Shown here piece by piece: positions 1 to 9,994 of a stretch of 64,000 bases of DNA. The position numbers and the translations under genes are program-made. The stretch lies in contig JAWKQM010000002.1 in the NCBI GenBank assembly GCA_041390145.1, positions 366,007-430,006 on the forward strand. The letters are read 5' to 3'. The stretch is from Gemmatimonadales bacterium. Its GTDB lineage: Bacteria; Gemmatimonadota; Gemmatimonadetes; Gemmatimonadales; GWC2-71-9. Under the pieces are notes generated by a model, which had not been told where the DNA came from, made no database searches, and worked only from the letters and a program-made list of their open reading frames with translations. How positions within the stretch are numbered: position 1 is the first letter of the stretch; the number at the start of each line of letters is the position of its first letter.

Positions 1-1
1 C

Positions 2-3000
2 GCGGAACACACCAGCGACCTGCGCGGCTGCAACGACCTGCTCTGCCTGACCCGGCCCGACATCATCGGCGGTATCCACGACGCCTACCTCGCCGCCGGC
101 GCCGACCTGATCGAGACCAATTCCTTCAACGCGACCTCCATCGCCCTGGCCGATTACGCGCTCTCGCCGATTGCACGGGAACTGAATCGCGCGGCCGCCG
201 AGGTCGCGCGGGCTGCCGCCGACCGGGCGGAGGCGCGGGAACCGGGGCACTTCCGCTACGTGGCCGGCGCCATCGGGCCGACCAATCGGACCGCGTCGCT
301 CAGCCCCGACGTGAACGACCCAGGCCACCGCAACATCGACTTCGATACGCTGGCCGGCGCCTACCGCGAAGCGGTGGAGGGGCTGGTCGAAGGAGGCGCC
401 GACCTCCTGCTGGTCGAAACGGTCTTCGACACGCTCAACGCCAAGGCCGCCATCTTCGCCATCGAGGAGTGTTTCGAGCGGTGGGGCGCCCGGCTGCCGG
501 TCATCATTTCCGGCACTGTGGTCGACCAGAGCGGGCGCACCCTGTCGGGGCAGACGGTCGAGGCGTTCTGGCTGGCGGTGTCGCATGCGCGCCCGCTGGC
601 TGTCGGCCTCAACTGTGCCCTCGGCGCCAAGGCGCTGCGCGCGCACCTGCAGGAGCTTTCGCGGGTCGCGCCGACCCGCATCAGCGTCTACCCGAACGCG
701 GGATTGCCGAACGCCTTCGGCGGCTACGATGAGACCCCCGCGGAACTGGCCGCGGTGGTGCGGGAGTTTGCGGAACAAGGGCTGGTGAACATCGTCGGCG
801 GCTGCTGCGGGACGACGCCCGACCACATCCGCGCGGTGGCGGCCGCGGTGCGCGGCCTCGCGCCCCGTCACCCGCCGGAACTCGAGCCCCGGCTCCGCCT
901 GAGCGGCCTCGAGCCCCTCGTCGTGGGGCCAGACACGAATTTCGTCAATATCGGTGAGCGGACCAACGTCACCGGTTCGCGCCGCTTCGCCAAGCTGATT
1001 CTCGACGGCCAATACGAGGCCGCGCTCGAGGTGGCGCGGCAGCAGGTGGACAACGGCGCCCAGCTGATCGACGTGAACATGGACGAGGGGATGCTGGACG
1101 CCGTCGCGGCCATGACCCGGTTCCTCCGCTTGGCAGCGGTCGAGCCGGGCATCGCCAAGGTGCCCGTGATGATCGACTCGTCCCGCTGGGAGGTGCTGGA
1201 GGCCGGGCTGAAGTGCGTGCAGGGGAAGAGCGTGGTCAACAGCATCTCGCTCAAGGAGGGTGAGGAGGCGTTCCTGGAGCAGGCCCGCCTGGTGCGTCGC
1301 TACGGTGCGGCCGTGGTGGTCATGGCCTTCGACGAGCAGGGCCAGGCCGACACCGTGGAACGGAAGGTGGCGATCGGGAGACGGGCCGTCGAGCTCCTGA
1401 CCACCCAGGCGGGCTTCCCGCCGGAAGACATCATCCTCGACCCGAACGTCTTCGCCATCGGGACCGGCCTCGAGGAGCACGCCGGCTACGGGCTCGCATT
1501 CATCGAGGCCACCCGACGCATCAAGGCAGAATTGCCGCACGTGTCGGTCAGCGGCGGCATCAGCAACGTCTCCTTCTCGTTCCGCGGCAACGACCCGGTG
1601 CGCGAGGCGATCCACGCCGTGTTCCTGTTCCACGCCATTCGCGCCGGCCTCGACATGGGCATCGTCAACGCGGGGCAACTGGCGCTGTATGACGATCTCC
1701 CTGCCGACCTGCGGGAACGGGTGGAGGACCTGGTCCTCAACCGCCGCGCTGATGCGACCGAGCGGCTGCTGGCGGTGGCCGCCGGCGTGGCCGGACAGGC
1801 CGTGTCGGCGGGACCCAACCTCGAGTGGCGCGAGCGCTCGGTCCACGACCGGCTGGTCCATTCGCTGGTGGAAGGCCTCACCGACTGGATCGAGGCGGAC
1901 ACGGAGGAGGCCCGGCAGGAGGCGGCGCATCCGCTCGACGTGATCGAAGGCGCGCTGATGGATGGCATGAATGAGGTAGGCGACCGGTTCGGCGCAGGAC
2001 GGATGTTCCTGCCGCAAGTGGTCAAGAGCGCGCGGGTCATGAAGCGGGCGGTGGCGCACCTGATCCCATATATCGAGGCGGCCAAGGCGCGGGACGGCGG
2101 CCGCCCGAAGGGGAAGATTCTTCTCGCCACCGTCAAGGGCGATGTCCACGACATCGGCAAGAACATTGTCGGTGTGGTGTTGCAGTGCAACAACTTCGAG
2201 GTGATCGATCTCGGCGTGATGGTGCCCGCCGCGAAGATCCTCGACGCCGCACGCGAGCACGGCGTCGATCTGATCGGCCTGAGCGGCCTGATCACCCCGT
2301 CGCTCTCGGAAATGGCGTTCGTGGCGGGGGAGTTGGCGCGCGAGGGATTCACGCAGCCGGTGCTCATCGGCGGCGCCACCACCAGCCGGGCGCATACCGC
2401 CGTCCGCATCGCGCCGGCCTACCCGGAGGCGGTGGTGCACGTGCAAGACGCCTCGCGCGCCGTGGCGGTGGCCAGCAGCCTCCTCAGCGACGGCCTCCGC
2501 CCTGCCTTTGTGGCGGAGACGCGCGCGGCCCAAGAGATACTCCGCAAGGAACACGCGGCGAAGGATGCGACACCGATCCGACCGCTCGCCGAGGCGCGGC
2601 AGCGCGCCGTGCGCCTCGAGTGGCCGACGCAGCCACCGCGCCCGACCTTCCTCGGCCTCCGCGAATTCACCAGCTACCCGCTGGAGGAACTCGTCCCCCG
2701 TATCGACTGGACGCCGTTCTTCCAGGCGTGGGAGCTCAAGGGGTTCTATCCGGCCATTCTCGACGATCCCACCACCGGCGCGGCGGCCCGGGAGCTGATG
2801 GCGGACGCTGAAAGGCTCCTGCAGGACATCGTGGCGAACCGGCGACTCGAGGCGCGCGCCGTGCTCGGGTTCTTCCCCGCATCGCGGCTGGGCGACGACG
2901 ACATCGCGCTCTACGCGGACGAAGGACGCACGGAGGTGCGCGCCGTGATCCACACCCTGCGCCAGCAGATGGCCAAGGCGGAGGGTCGCGCCAACCGCGC

Positions 3001-3556
3001 GCTCGCGGATTATGTCGCGCCGGCGGACGTTGCCCCCGATTACCTGGGATTGTTCGCCGTGACGACCGGACACGGGCTGGACGCGATCGTGGCGGCGCGC
3101 GAAGCGGTGCATGACGACTACGGCGCCATCATGGCCAAGGTGCTCGCGGACCGGCTGGCGGAGGCGTTCGCGGAGCGCCTCCACGAGCGGGTGCGCCGGG
3201 AGTTGTGGGGATACGCCCCGGACGAAGTACTCGACAACGCGTCGCTGATCCGGGAACAGTACCAGGGCATTCGGCCAGCTCCGGGATACCCAGCCTGCCC
3301 GGAGCACACCGAGAAGCGTACCATCCTCTCGCTGCTGGAGGCCGAGCAACGCGCGGGGATCCAGCTCACCGAGAGCTGTGCCATGACACCCACCGCCGCG
3401 GTGAGCGGGATGTATTTCTGGCATCCCGGCGCCTCCTATTTCGGCGTGGGCCGCCTTGGACGCGACCAGGTCGAGGACTACGCCCGTCGAAAGGGCTGGA
3501 GCCTGGCGGAAGCTGAAGAGTGGCTCGCGCCGAACCTGGGGTACGACCGTGGCTGA
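2..3556 (+). CDS. metH: Cobalamin-dependent methionine synthase, 5' end outside window
   Basis: Transfers a methyl group from 5-methyl-THF through cobalamin to homocysteine, giving methionine in the cytoplasm. The frame is open to the left edge, so roughly 30-40 N-terminal residues are missing; 1184 codons are visible against about 1227 in E. coli. Domains in order: homocysteine/zinc barrel with a Cys near visible residue 203 and the GGCCGTTP zinc motif near 266; pterin-binding barrel starting around NFVNIGERTNVTGS (about 312); cap and B12 domain with the axial-ligand motif DVHDIG near 715; C-terminal SAM-dependent reactivation domain with SGMYFWHPGASYFGVGR. All four modules are present, so the enzyme looks functional. 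The next gene starts 20 bp after the stop on the same strand and supplies the methyl-THF branch of the same pathway. Confidence 0.97.
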   Translation, partial: AEHTSDLRGCNDLLCLTRPDIIGGIHDAYLAAGADLIETNSFNATSIALADYALSPIARELNRAAAEVARAAADRAEAREPGHFRYVAGAIGPTNRTASLSPDVNDPGHRNIDFDTLAGAYREAVEGLVEGGADLLLVETVFDTLNAKAAIFAIEECFERWGARLPVIISGTVVDQSGRTLSGQTVEAFWLAVSHARPLAVGLNCALGAKALRAHLQELSRVAPTRISVYPNAGLPNAFGGYDETPAELAAVVREFAEQGLVNIVGGCCGTTPDHIRAVAAAVRGLAPRHPPELEPRLRLSGLEPLVVGPDTNFVNIGERTNVTGSRRFAKLILDGQYEAALEVARQQVDNGAQLIDVNMDEGMLDAVAAMTRFLRLAAVEPGIAKVPVMIDSSRWEVLEAGLKCVQGKSVVNSISLKEGEEAFLEQARLVRRYGAAVVVMAFDEQGQADTVERKVAIGRRAVELLTTQAGFPPEDIILDPNVFAIGTGLEEHAGYGLAFIEATRRIKAELPHVSVSGGISNVSFSFRGNDPVREAIHAVFLFHAIRAGLDMGIVNAGQLALYDDLPADLRERVEDLVLNRRADATERLLAVAAGVAGQAVSAGPNLEWRERSVHDRLVHSLVEGLTDWIEADTEEARQEAAHPLDVIEGALMDGMNEVGDRFGAGRMFLPQVVKSARVMKRAVAHLIPYIEAAKARDGGRPKGKILLATVKGDVHDIGKNIVGVVLQCNNFEVIDLGVMVPAAKILDAAREHGVDLIGLSGLITPSLSEMAFVAGELAREGFTQPVLIGGATTSRAHTAVRIAPAYPEAVVHVQDASRAVAVASSLLSDGLRPAFVAETRAAQEILRKEHAAKDATPIRPLAEARQRAVRLEWPTQPPRPTFLGLREFTSYPLEELVPRIDWTPFFQAWELKGFYPAILDDPTTGAAARELMADAERLLQDIVANRRLEARAVLGFFPASRLGDDDIALYADEGRTEVRAVIHTLRQQMAKAEGRANRALADYVAPADVAPDYLGLFAVTTGHGLDAIVAAREAVHDDYGAIMAKVLADRLAEAFAERLHERVRRELWGYAPDEVLDNASLIREQYQGIRPAPGYPACPEHTEKRTILSLLEAEQRAGIQLTESCAMTPTAAVSGMYFWHPGASYFGVGRLGRDQVEDYARRKGWSLAEAEEWLAPNLGYDRG

Positions 3557-3576
3557 GTCACGCCGGGGGACACCGA

Positions 3577-5406
3577 ATGCCTGACCTGCGCCAGCTGCTC
3601 GCCGACGGCCATGTCCACGTTTCCGACGGCGCGATGGGGACGATGCTCTACAGCAAGGGCGTCTTCCTCAACGTCTGTTACGACGAACTCAACCTCCGGC
3701 AGCCCGACATCATCCGCGAGATTCATCGCGAGTACGTCCGCGCGGGCGCCGAGGTGATCGAAACGAACACCTTCGGCGCCAATCCCGTGAAGCTGGCGCA
3801 CCACGGACTGGCGGACGACACCGAGACGATCAACGAGGCGGCCGCGCGCCTGGCGCGAGAGGCGGCCGGGGATCGCGCGTGTGTGGTAGGCGCCATCGGT
3901 CCGCTCGGTATCCGCATCGAGCCGTTCGGCGAGACCTCGGTGGAGGAGGCGCAGGCGGCCTTCGCACGACAGGCGGCCGGGCTCCTGGCCGGCGGCGTGG
4001 ACGGCTTCCTCCTGGAGACGTTCAGCGACGTTGAGGAACTCCGCGCGGCGGTGAACGGCGTCCGCGGCCTGTCCGACCTGCCGATCATCGCCCAGATGAC
4101 CGTCGGCGAGGACGGACGGACCCACTACGGGACGGCGCCCTCCACCTTCGGACCGGCCATCGCCGCCATGGGGGTGGATGTCATCGGAGTGAACTGCTCC
4201 GTTGGCCCGCACGGAGTCCTCGAGGCCATTGAGCACCTGGCGCGGGTCGTCGACCTCCCCCTGAGCGCCATGCCCAACGCCGGCCTCCCGCGCGACGTCG
4301 GCGGCCGCAAGATGTACATGGCCTCACCAGAGTACATGGCCACCTACGCGAAGCGGATGGTCGAGGCGGGCGCGCGCATCGTGGGTGGGTGCTGCGGCAC
4401 CACCCCCGAGCATATCAAGGCGATGGTGGGCTTCGTGCAGAGCGCCTCGCCGCGCCACGCCCACCTGACCGTCGCGCCGGCCACGGCGCAAGGCGTCCCC
4501 GCCCTGCCGCTCGCCGAGCGCTCGAAGCTGGGCGCCAAGCTGGCTGCGGGGGCGTTTGTCACCACGGTTGAAATCGTACCGCCCAAGGGAGTCGACCCGG
4601 CACCGATGTACGCGCAGGTGCGCGCGCTCAAGGCCGCCGGGGTGGACGCGGTCAACGTGCCGGATGGACCCCGGGCGCAGAGTCGGATGGGCGCCCTGCT
4701 CTCGGGGCTGCTCATCGAGCGCGAGGTGGGGCTCGAGGCGGTCGTCCATTACGCCTGCCGCGACCGTAACCTGCTCGGCATGCTCTCCGACCTGCTCGGC
4801 GCGGCCGCGGCGGGGCTCCGAAATCTCCTCATCATCACGGGCGATCCGCCCAAGATGGGCCCCTACCCCGACGCGACCGCCGTCTTTGACATCGACGCCA
4901 TCGGGTTGACGAACCTCGTCTCCCGACTGAACCATGGACTCGACCCCGGCGGCAACGCCATCGGCGCGCCGACCCGGTTCGTGATCGGCGTGGGCGCCAA
5001 CCCCACCGCGCCGGATATCGAGCGGGAAATGTCCCGCCTGGCATGGAAGGTGGACGCCGGCGCCGAGTATGTCGTCACTCAGCCGGTGTTCGACCTCGAG
5101 CAATTGGACCGGTTCCTTGAACGCGCCTCGAAGCACCGCATTCCGGTCATCGCGGGGCTCTGGCCGCTCGTCTCGCTCCGCAACGCGGAGTTCCTGGCCA
5201 ACGAAGTGCCCGGTGTCTCGGTGCCCCTCGCCGTGCTGGAGCGGATGCGGGTGGCCAGCGCCGCTGGACGGGAGGCGGGGCTCGCGGAAGGGGTCCAAAT
5301 TGCCCGCGAAATGCTCGAGGCGGTGCGGCCGCGCGTGCAGGGCGTGCAGATAGCCGCGCCCCTCGGGCGGGTGCCGGTGGTGCTGGAGGTGCTGGGGACG
5401 GAGTGA
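3577..5406 (+). CDS. yitJ: Bifunctional homocysteine S-methyltransferase / methylenetetrahydrofolate reductase
   Basis: A 609-residue fusion matching the length and order of Bacillus YitJ. Residues 1 to about 290 form a homocysteine S-methyltransferase barrel with the zinc motif GGCCGTTPEHIKAM, and about 330-600 form a FAD-dependent MTHFR domain (TTVEIVPPKGVDPAP, LIITGDPPKMG, EYVVTQPVFDLEQLDRFL). The MTHFR half makes 5-methyl-THF, which is the substrate of the preceding MetH. The ATG at 3577 has a GGGGGA Shine-Dalgarno six bases upstream. A longer in-frame start at 3520 lies inside metH and is less likely. The methyl donor of the first half cannot be told from sequence; S-methylmethionine is one option. 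Confidence 0.93.
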   Translation: MPDLRQLLADGHVHVSDGAMGTMLYSKGVFLNVCYDELNLRQPDIIREIHREYVRAGAEVIETNTFGANPVKLAHHGLADDTETINEAAARLAREAAGDRACVVGAIGPLGIRIEPFGETSVEEAQAAFARQAAGLLAGGVDGFLLETFSDVEELRAAVNGVRGLSDLPIIAQMTVGEDGRTHYGTAPSTFGPAIAAMGVDVIGVNCSVGPHGVLEAIEHLARVVDLPLSAMPNAGLPRDVGGRKMYMASPEYMATYAKRMVEAGARIVGGCCGTTPEHIKAMVGFVQSASPRHAHLTVAPATAQGVPALPLAERSKLGAKLAAGAFVTTVEIVPPKGVDPAPMYAQVRALKAAGVDAVNVPDGPRAQSRMGALLSGLLIEREVGLEAVVHYACRDRNLLGMLSDLLGAAAAGLRNLLIITGDPPKMGPYPDATAVFDIDAIGLTNLVSRLNHGLDPGGNAIGAPTRFVIGVGANPTAPDIEREMSRLAWKVDAGAEYVVTQPVFDLEQLDRFLERASKHRIPVIAGLWPLVSLRNAEFLANEVPGVSVPLAVLERMRVASAAGREAGLAEGVQIAREMLEAVRPRVQGVQIAAPLGRVPVVLEVLGTE

Positions 5407-5410
5407 ACCC

Positions 5411-5428
5411 CACCGGGCAATCCCGGTG
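5411..5428. terminator. Hairpin between convergent genes
   Basis: A perfect 7-bp inverted repeat (CACCGGG / CCCGGTG, loop CAAT) sits in the 37-bp gap between the stop codons of the methionine-cycle operon and the convergent lipoprotein gene. There is no T-run on either side, so it would be a weak or factor-assisted bidirectional terminator. Confidence 0.4.
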
Positions 5429-5443
5429 AGGTGCGGCGGGACT

Positions 5444-6835
5444 CTAGCGCAGCACTGCTGGGGCGGGCGGCGCCTGGCGGACGGGCATGACCGGGAAGTA
5501 ACCATTGACGTTCTGCCCCGTCCAGTAGTCCCACATTTCGCGCACGCAGTAGACCTCGTTCTCGGGTCCGAGGACGCAACCAATCCCGTGATCAGCAAAC
5601 CCGGCCACTGGAAGTTGTCCCAACCCTTCAACCGTGGGCGATGGGTCCCAGGACGGATGCAGAAAGTCGGGGCCGACCCCCCGAACGAGTTGCCCGCCCT
5701 GGAGCTTCACCATCAGCCTGTCCTCAGTGGCCCCGACCAGCAGGACCCCGGTAGCCGACAGCACTGGCTCGAGCCACTGGGTTCCGGTGCTGTAACTCCT
5801 CCCCCAGCACCAAAGTTCGCCCTCGGATGTACGGCCACACGCGAAATACTGACCCACTACCAGGTCGACGAATCGCCCACCACCGTTGACGGTGACCGGA
5901 ACAGCCGACGGGATGTATGAGCCGTTTCCCGGCGGCTCCTCGCCCCAGCACGCAGCGGTTGAATCACGCTGAAGCCCGCAATAGAGGCGTCCATCGTATT
6001 CCATTCGCAGCGCCGTAAACGAAGGGGATCCTGGCACCATCGCCACGTCACCGTCCTTCCAGCACCATGCACGACCATCCGAAGCGGCAAGTCCGCACGT
6101 CCCGCCTCGAGTAGAGCCAGTCAGGCTCCCGGATCGGAGAGGTGGGAAGCCGACGACCTGCGTCAGGGGAAGCTCGACGTGTGGCGGGGCACCACACCAA
6201 ACGCTGCCGGAGACATCGAGGGCACAAGTGCGATAGTCCTCCCCGAACGCCACATCTGTGTATTCACGAGCGCCATCGTATAGGGCCGGCCCCTTGCTGT
6301 TGAAGTAGCTTCCGCTTTCCCAAGGCCTTGCCGAGGCTGAGTCGTAGTCGGACGCTGGCGGCCCCTCGATCCCCCCGCGCCCCCAACACCAGATGGCCCC
6401 TCCAACCAGTCCACAACCGATGTAGAAGTTGCCAGCGACCTCCGTGGCCCGGAACACCTCCCCGGTCGCCGTAAAGGTGTGGGACGACTCCTCCCCCAGG
6501 CTCACCCGGAGCTCATTGTAGCCCGGCCTTGCCCCCAGGGTCCAGACGCCCGCGACGGTGCCATCGGTGTCGGATGCTGGGGAGAGTGGGAGGACGCTTC
6601 CACCCCCGTCCCGCACTACCCAGGAGACCTCCACCCCGACCCGTGGTTTCCCCGCCGCGTCGAGCACCCGGACAAAGAGGGTGTCCATCAGCGGGAATCC
6701 CGGCGCACCAACGAGGGTGGACGGAGCACGGGTCACGACCAGCTGGTCGGGTAGGGGCGCGGTTGCGGGGTCGTTGCAGGCGACCAGCGCGAGGGTGCCG
6801 AGCGCAGACCATGGGATGCCTCGGGAGAGAGCCAT
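5444..6835 (-). CDS. Lipoprotein with Ig-like domain and RCC1-like repeats
   Basis: Predicted 463-residue exported lipoprotein. The chosen ATG gives a short signal peptide ending in the lipobox LVAC, and AGGAG precedes it by seven bases; an upstream in-frame start would add about 41 arginine-rich residues with no signal. After the lipid-attached Cys comes a bacterial Ig-like segment (about 30-125: DTLFVRVLDAAGKPRVGVEV). From about 135 onward there are repeats with the pattern C-x-L plus G-x-x-W-C-W-G (CGLVGGAIWCWG, CALDVSGSVWC, CGRTSEGELWCWG), typical of RCC1-like beta-propeller blades. Such proteins are usually surface or periplasmic with unknown ligands. It is divergent from the acyl-CoA dehydrogenase across 149 bp, so both promoters probably lie there. 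Confidence 0.75.
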   Translation of the reverse strand: MALSRGIPWSALGTLALVACNDPATAPLPDQLVVTRAPSTLVGAPGFPLMDTLFVRVLDAAGKPRVGVEVSWVVRDGGGSVLPLSPASDTDGTVAGVWTLGARPGYNELRVSLGEESSHTFTATGEVFRATEVAGNFYIGCGLVGGAIWCWGRGGIEGPPASDYDSASARPWESGSYFNSKGPALYDGAREYTDVAFGEDYRTCALDVSGSVWCGAPPHVELPLTQVVGFPPLRSGSLTGSTRGGTCGLAASDGRAWCWKDGDVAMVPGSPSFTALRMEYDGRLYCGLQRDSTAACWGEEPPGNGSYIPSAVPVTVNGGGRFVDLVVGQYFACGRTSEGELWCWGRSYSTGTQWLEPVLSATGVLLVGATEDRLMVKLQGGQLVRGVGPDFLHPSWDPSPTVEGLGQLPVAGFADHGIGCVLGPENEVYCVREMWDYWTGQNVNGYFPVMPVRQAPPAPAVLR

Positions 6836-6984
6836 GCGAGTGCTCCTGCGTAGGACGGCTGGCCGGAGGTTCACGAATACATACCTCCCGCCGCGGCGAA
6901 CGCAATGTGGACGGATTGAACGCGCGGAGGCGGGCGGGTATCTTCCCGCACGACTCAAGCCCCCGCCCGGCGGGGAGGAATCCC

Positions 6985-8148
6985 ATGACCGAACTTTCCA
7001 TGACCATCCCTCCTCTGACGACGCTGACCGAGGAAGAGGAGATGTTCCGGAGTGCCGTCCGCGACTTCGCCGAATCGGAAATCCGGCCGCATGTCCACGA
7101 CATGGACGCCCGCGCCCAGTTCAACGCCGACATCATCCCCAAGTTCTTCGAGCTCGGCCTGATGGGGGTCGAGATCCCCGAACAGTTCGGTGGCGCGGGC
7201 GGCAACATCTTCCTGGCCGTGCTCGCCATCGAGGAGCTGGCCCGGGTCGATGCCTCGGCGGCCATCTACGTGGACGTCCACAACACCCTGGTCAACAACT
7301 GCGTCCTGCGGTGGGGGTCACCGGAAATCCACAAGAAGTACCTGCCGAGGATGGCGAGCGACATGCTCGGCGCCTTCGCGCTGTCCGAGCCGGCGAGCGG
7401 CAGCGACGCCTTCGCCCTCGAAACGAAGGCCGAGCGGAAGGGCGATCACTGGGAGCTGACTGGTCGGAAGTTCTGGATCACCAACGGCGCGGAGGCGGAG
7501 CTCTTCATCGTCTTCGCCAACACCGACTTCTCCAAGGGCTACAAGGGGATCACCGGGTTCCTGATCGAGAAGGGCTTCCCGGGCTTCAAGGTGGGCAAGA
7601 AGGAGGACAAGCTCGGCATCCGCGCCTCGAGCACGACCGAGCTGATTCTCGAGAATTGCGTCGTGCCCGACGAGAACGTCCTCGGCCCGGTCGGCCTCGG
7701 CTACAAGATTGCCATCGAGACGCTGAATGAGGGCCGCATCGGGATCGGCGCCCAGATGATCGGCGTGGCCACCGGCGCCCTCGAAGCCGCCACTGCCTAC
7801 CTGAAGGAGCGGAAGCAGTTCGGGAAGCCGATCGCCGAATTCCAGGGCGTCCAGTTCCAGCTGGCGCAGATGGGCACCGAGCTGGAGGCCGCCAAGCTGA
7901 TGGTGTACAACGCGGCGCGGATCAAGTGTGCCGGGCAGCCGTTCCTCCGCGAGGCCGCCATGGCCAAGCTCTTCAGCTCGCAGGTGGCCGATCGCATCAC
8001 CTCCCAATGCCTCGAGCTCTTTGGTGGGTATGGCTACTCCAAGGAGTACCCCGCAGAGAAGTTCTATCGGGATGCAAAAATCGGCACGATCTACGAGGGT
8101 ACGAGCAACATGCAACTCCAGACCATCGCCAAGCTGATGCTCAAGTAG
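6985..8148 (+). CDS. Acyl-CoA dehydrogenase
   Basis: FAD-dependent alpha,beta-dehydrogenation of acyl-CoA, giving enoyl-CoA and passing electrons to ETF. The 387-residue length is normal for the short/medium-chain family. Visible signatures are LSEPASGSDA (FAD/substrate signature 1), the helical bundle with KQFGKPIAEFQGVQFQLA, and the C-terminal IYEGTSNMQLQTIAK, whose Glu (about 371) is the usual catalytic base position. The ATG at 6985 follows GGGGAGGAA by four bases; longer frames to the left run through the divergent promoter region and are rejected. Chain-length preference cannot be set, and no ETF gene is nearby. Confidence 0.93.
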   Translation: MTELSMTIPPLTTLTEEEEMFRSAVRDFAESEIRPHVHDMDARAQFNADIIPKFFELGLMGVEIPEQFGGAGGNIFLAVLAIEELARVDASAAIYVDVHNTLVNNCVLRWGSPEIHKKYLPRMASDMLGAFALSEPASGSDAFALETKAERKGDHWELTGRKFWITNGAEAELFIVFANTDFSKGYKGITGFLIEKGFPGFKVGKKEDKLGIRASSTTELILENCVVPDENVLGPVGLGYKIAIETLNEGRIGIGAQMIGVATGALEAATAYLKERKQFGKPIAEFQGVQFQLAQMGTELEAAKLMVYNAARIKCAGQPFLREAAMAKLFSSQVADRITSQCLELFGGYGYSKEYPAEKFYRDAKIGTIYEGTSNMQLQTIAKLMLK

Positions 8149-8235
8149 GCTGGCGAGCCGACTCCCTGGACCGGGTCCCCAGGAAGCCCCAGGGGGCCTC
8201 GCGTTTCAAGGCGAGACGGTCCACCAAGTCAACTC

Positions 8236-8265
8236 TTGACGCCACAATGGTTTGGACCCTAGTAT
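8236..8265 (+). promoter_or_regulatory. Candidate sigma-70 promoter for the carboxypeptidase gene
   Basis: TTGACG, an 18-base spacer and TAGTAT lie in the 265-bp gap upstream of the PBP4-type gene. This is one of the few good vegetative-type matches in the window. It implies a leader of about 140 bases before the GTG start. Read by eye only. Confidence 0.5.
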
Positions 8266-8413
8266 TGATCAACGAGCCTGCGGCGGTTGCCGCGGGCCTC
8301 GTCGTCTGAGCCCTCGGCCCGCCCCTCTTCGGTCCAAGGGAACGGTCTTTGCTCTACCTGTCTGGCGGACGGCCCTCCAGCCGGACCCCAATCATCAACC
8401 TGGCGGTACCCCT

Positions 8414-9967
8414 GTGACGCGTTTCCTGTGCGCGCCTCGCCCAACCCTTCGCGCCGTGCTCGGCCTGCTCGCCCTGATGGGCGGGCTGGCGCTGTTGCCG
8501 GCCGTGGCGCAGGCGCAGGGCGACGCAGAAGTGCAGCGCGCGCTGGACAGCTGGTACAAGCGGGCCAAGCGCCGCGCACCGGGCGAGTGGGGCATCGCAA
8601 TTGCCGACCAGACCGGACGCGTCCTCTGGAGCGTCGCCGAAGACCGCCCTCTCCTTCCCGCCTCGACCGTGAAGCTGTTCACCACCGGCTTTGCCCGCAG
8701 CACCCTCGGCGGTGACGCCCGCGTCGCCACGCGCGTGGTCGGCACGGGGATGGTGGACCCCTTCACGGGCCAGTGGATGGGGACCTGGGCGCTCGAGCTC
8801 AATGGCGATCTGTCGCTGGAACGCGCCACCCGCCAGGGCCCGCAGCTGGCCGATCTGGCCCAGCAGTTGGCCGCCCGCGGCATCACGCACCTGCAGGGTC
8901 CCCTCGTCGTGCGGAGCGCAAACGGCCCCGCCGATGCGGTCTATCCCTCTGTCTGGGCATCCCGCCACAAGGGCCGGCTCTTTGCGCCGCCGATCGGCGC
9001 CATCACGCTGCACGAAAACACCGTCGAATTCACGGTCCGGCCCGGTTCAAAGTCGGGCGCGCGGCCGGTCATCATCGGCGAGTCCCCCACCGGGGTGAGC
9101 CAGCTGGTCACCAACCGGGCGCGGACCGTCGCCGGTCGGCGCTCCTCGCTCCGGCTCTCGTCCACCTCCAGCGGCGGGTGGGTGCTCTCGGGTACGATCG
9201 GCACCAGTGCCAGGGCCCGGCGGCTGACGTCCGTGGCCAACCATCCTGAAGCCGTCCTCCGCGCGGTCTGGGGCAAGGCATTGAAGGACGCCGGCATCCA
9301 GTGGGACAACACCTTTGCGCTGGCCTCCACCTCATCGCCTGAGAACGCCACGGTGCTGGCGGAGATCGAATCGCCGACGCTCGACTCCCTGGCCTCCGAG
9401 GTCAACACCCGCAGCCTCAACATCGGGGCCGAACTGCTGCTCCGGTGGGCCGGCGGCGCCACCAACGCCGCGCAGAAGCTGATGGAGCACATCCGGTCGA
9501 TCACCGGTGCGACCACGGGCGTCCACCTGGTGGACGGCAGCGGTCTCTCCACTGAAGACCGGATTGCGCCGTCGGTGTTCGTCTCGTACCTGACCCGCTT
9601 CCCGATGACGCCGGAAGGCCGAAACTTCCCGCTCCTCCTGCCGGCCAACGGCGAGGGTACCCTCGGCCGCCTCGGCGGGATGCCGGGACGCGGCGTGGTT
9701 CGGGCCAAGACCGGGACGCTCGGCAACGTCAGCACACTGGTGGGATACCTTGGCCGCCCGGAAGGCGTGCTCGTGGTGACCCTGATGTACAACGGCGGGT
9801 ACTCCTACACCGCCCGCCAGGAGCAGTGGAGGCTCTTTCGGACGCTCGGCGCCGACGCGGTGCAGATCCCGGAGGACCATTCGCTCGACATCGAGCCGGT
9901 GCAGCTGGGCGGCGAGGATGAGGCTCCGCCGGCGCCGGCACCGATCGTGGGGTTCGGGTTGTTCTAG
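8414..9967 (+). CDS. dacB: D-Ala-D-Ala carboxypeptidase/endopeptidase (PBP4 family, peptidase S13)
   Basis: Periplasmic serine peptidase that trims or cleaves peptidoglycan cross-links. The GTG start gives a 517-residue precursor with an N-terminal signal peptide ending near AVAQAQ. The three penicillin-binding motifs are present in order: PASTVKLF (SxxK, nucleophile Ser), SLN (SxN) in NTRSLNIGAELLLRW, and AKTGTLGNVSTLVGYL (KTG), with DGSGLS between the last two as in PBP4. Between SxxK and SxN is the long insertion typical of class C enzymes. No strong Shine-Dalgarno precedes the GTG; longer in-frame starts lack a signal peptide. A promoter candidate lies about 150 bp upstream and a strong terminator follows, so it is probably monocistronic. 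Confidence 0.9.
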   Translation: MTRFLCAPRPTLRAVLGLLALMGGLALLPAVAQAQGDAEVQRALDSWYKRAKRRAPGEWGIAIADQTGRVLWSVAEDRPLLPASTVKLFTTGFARSTLGGDARVATRVVGTGMVDPFTGQWMGTWALELNGDLSLERATRQGPQLADLAQQLAARGITHLQGPLVVRSANGPADAVYPSVWASRHKGRLFAPPIGAITLHENTVEFTVRPGSKSGARPVIIGESPTGVSQLVTNRARTVAGRRSSLRLSSTSSGGWVLSGTIGTSARARRLTSVANHPEAVLRAVWGKALKDAGIQWDNTFALASTSSPENATVLAEIESPTLDSLASEVNTRSLNIGAELLLRWAGGATNAAQKLMEHIRSITGATTGVHLVDGSGLSTEDRIAPSVFVSYLTRFPMTPEGRNFPLLLPANGEGTLGRLGGMPGRGVVRAKTGTLGNVSTLVGYLGRPEGVLVVTLMYNGGYSYTARQEQWRLFRTLGADAVQIPEDHSLDIEPVQLGGEDEAPPAPAPIVGFGLF

Positions 9968-9994
9968 GATTCGCTGCACAAGATGGGAACGACA

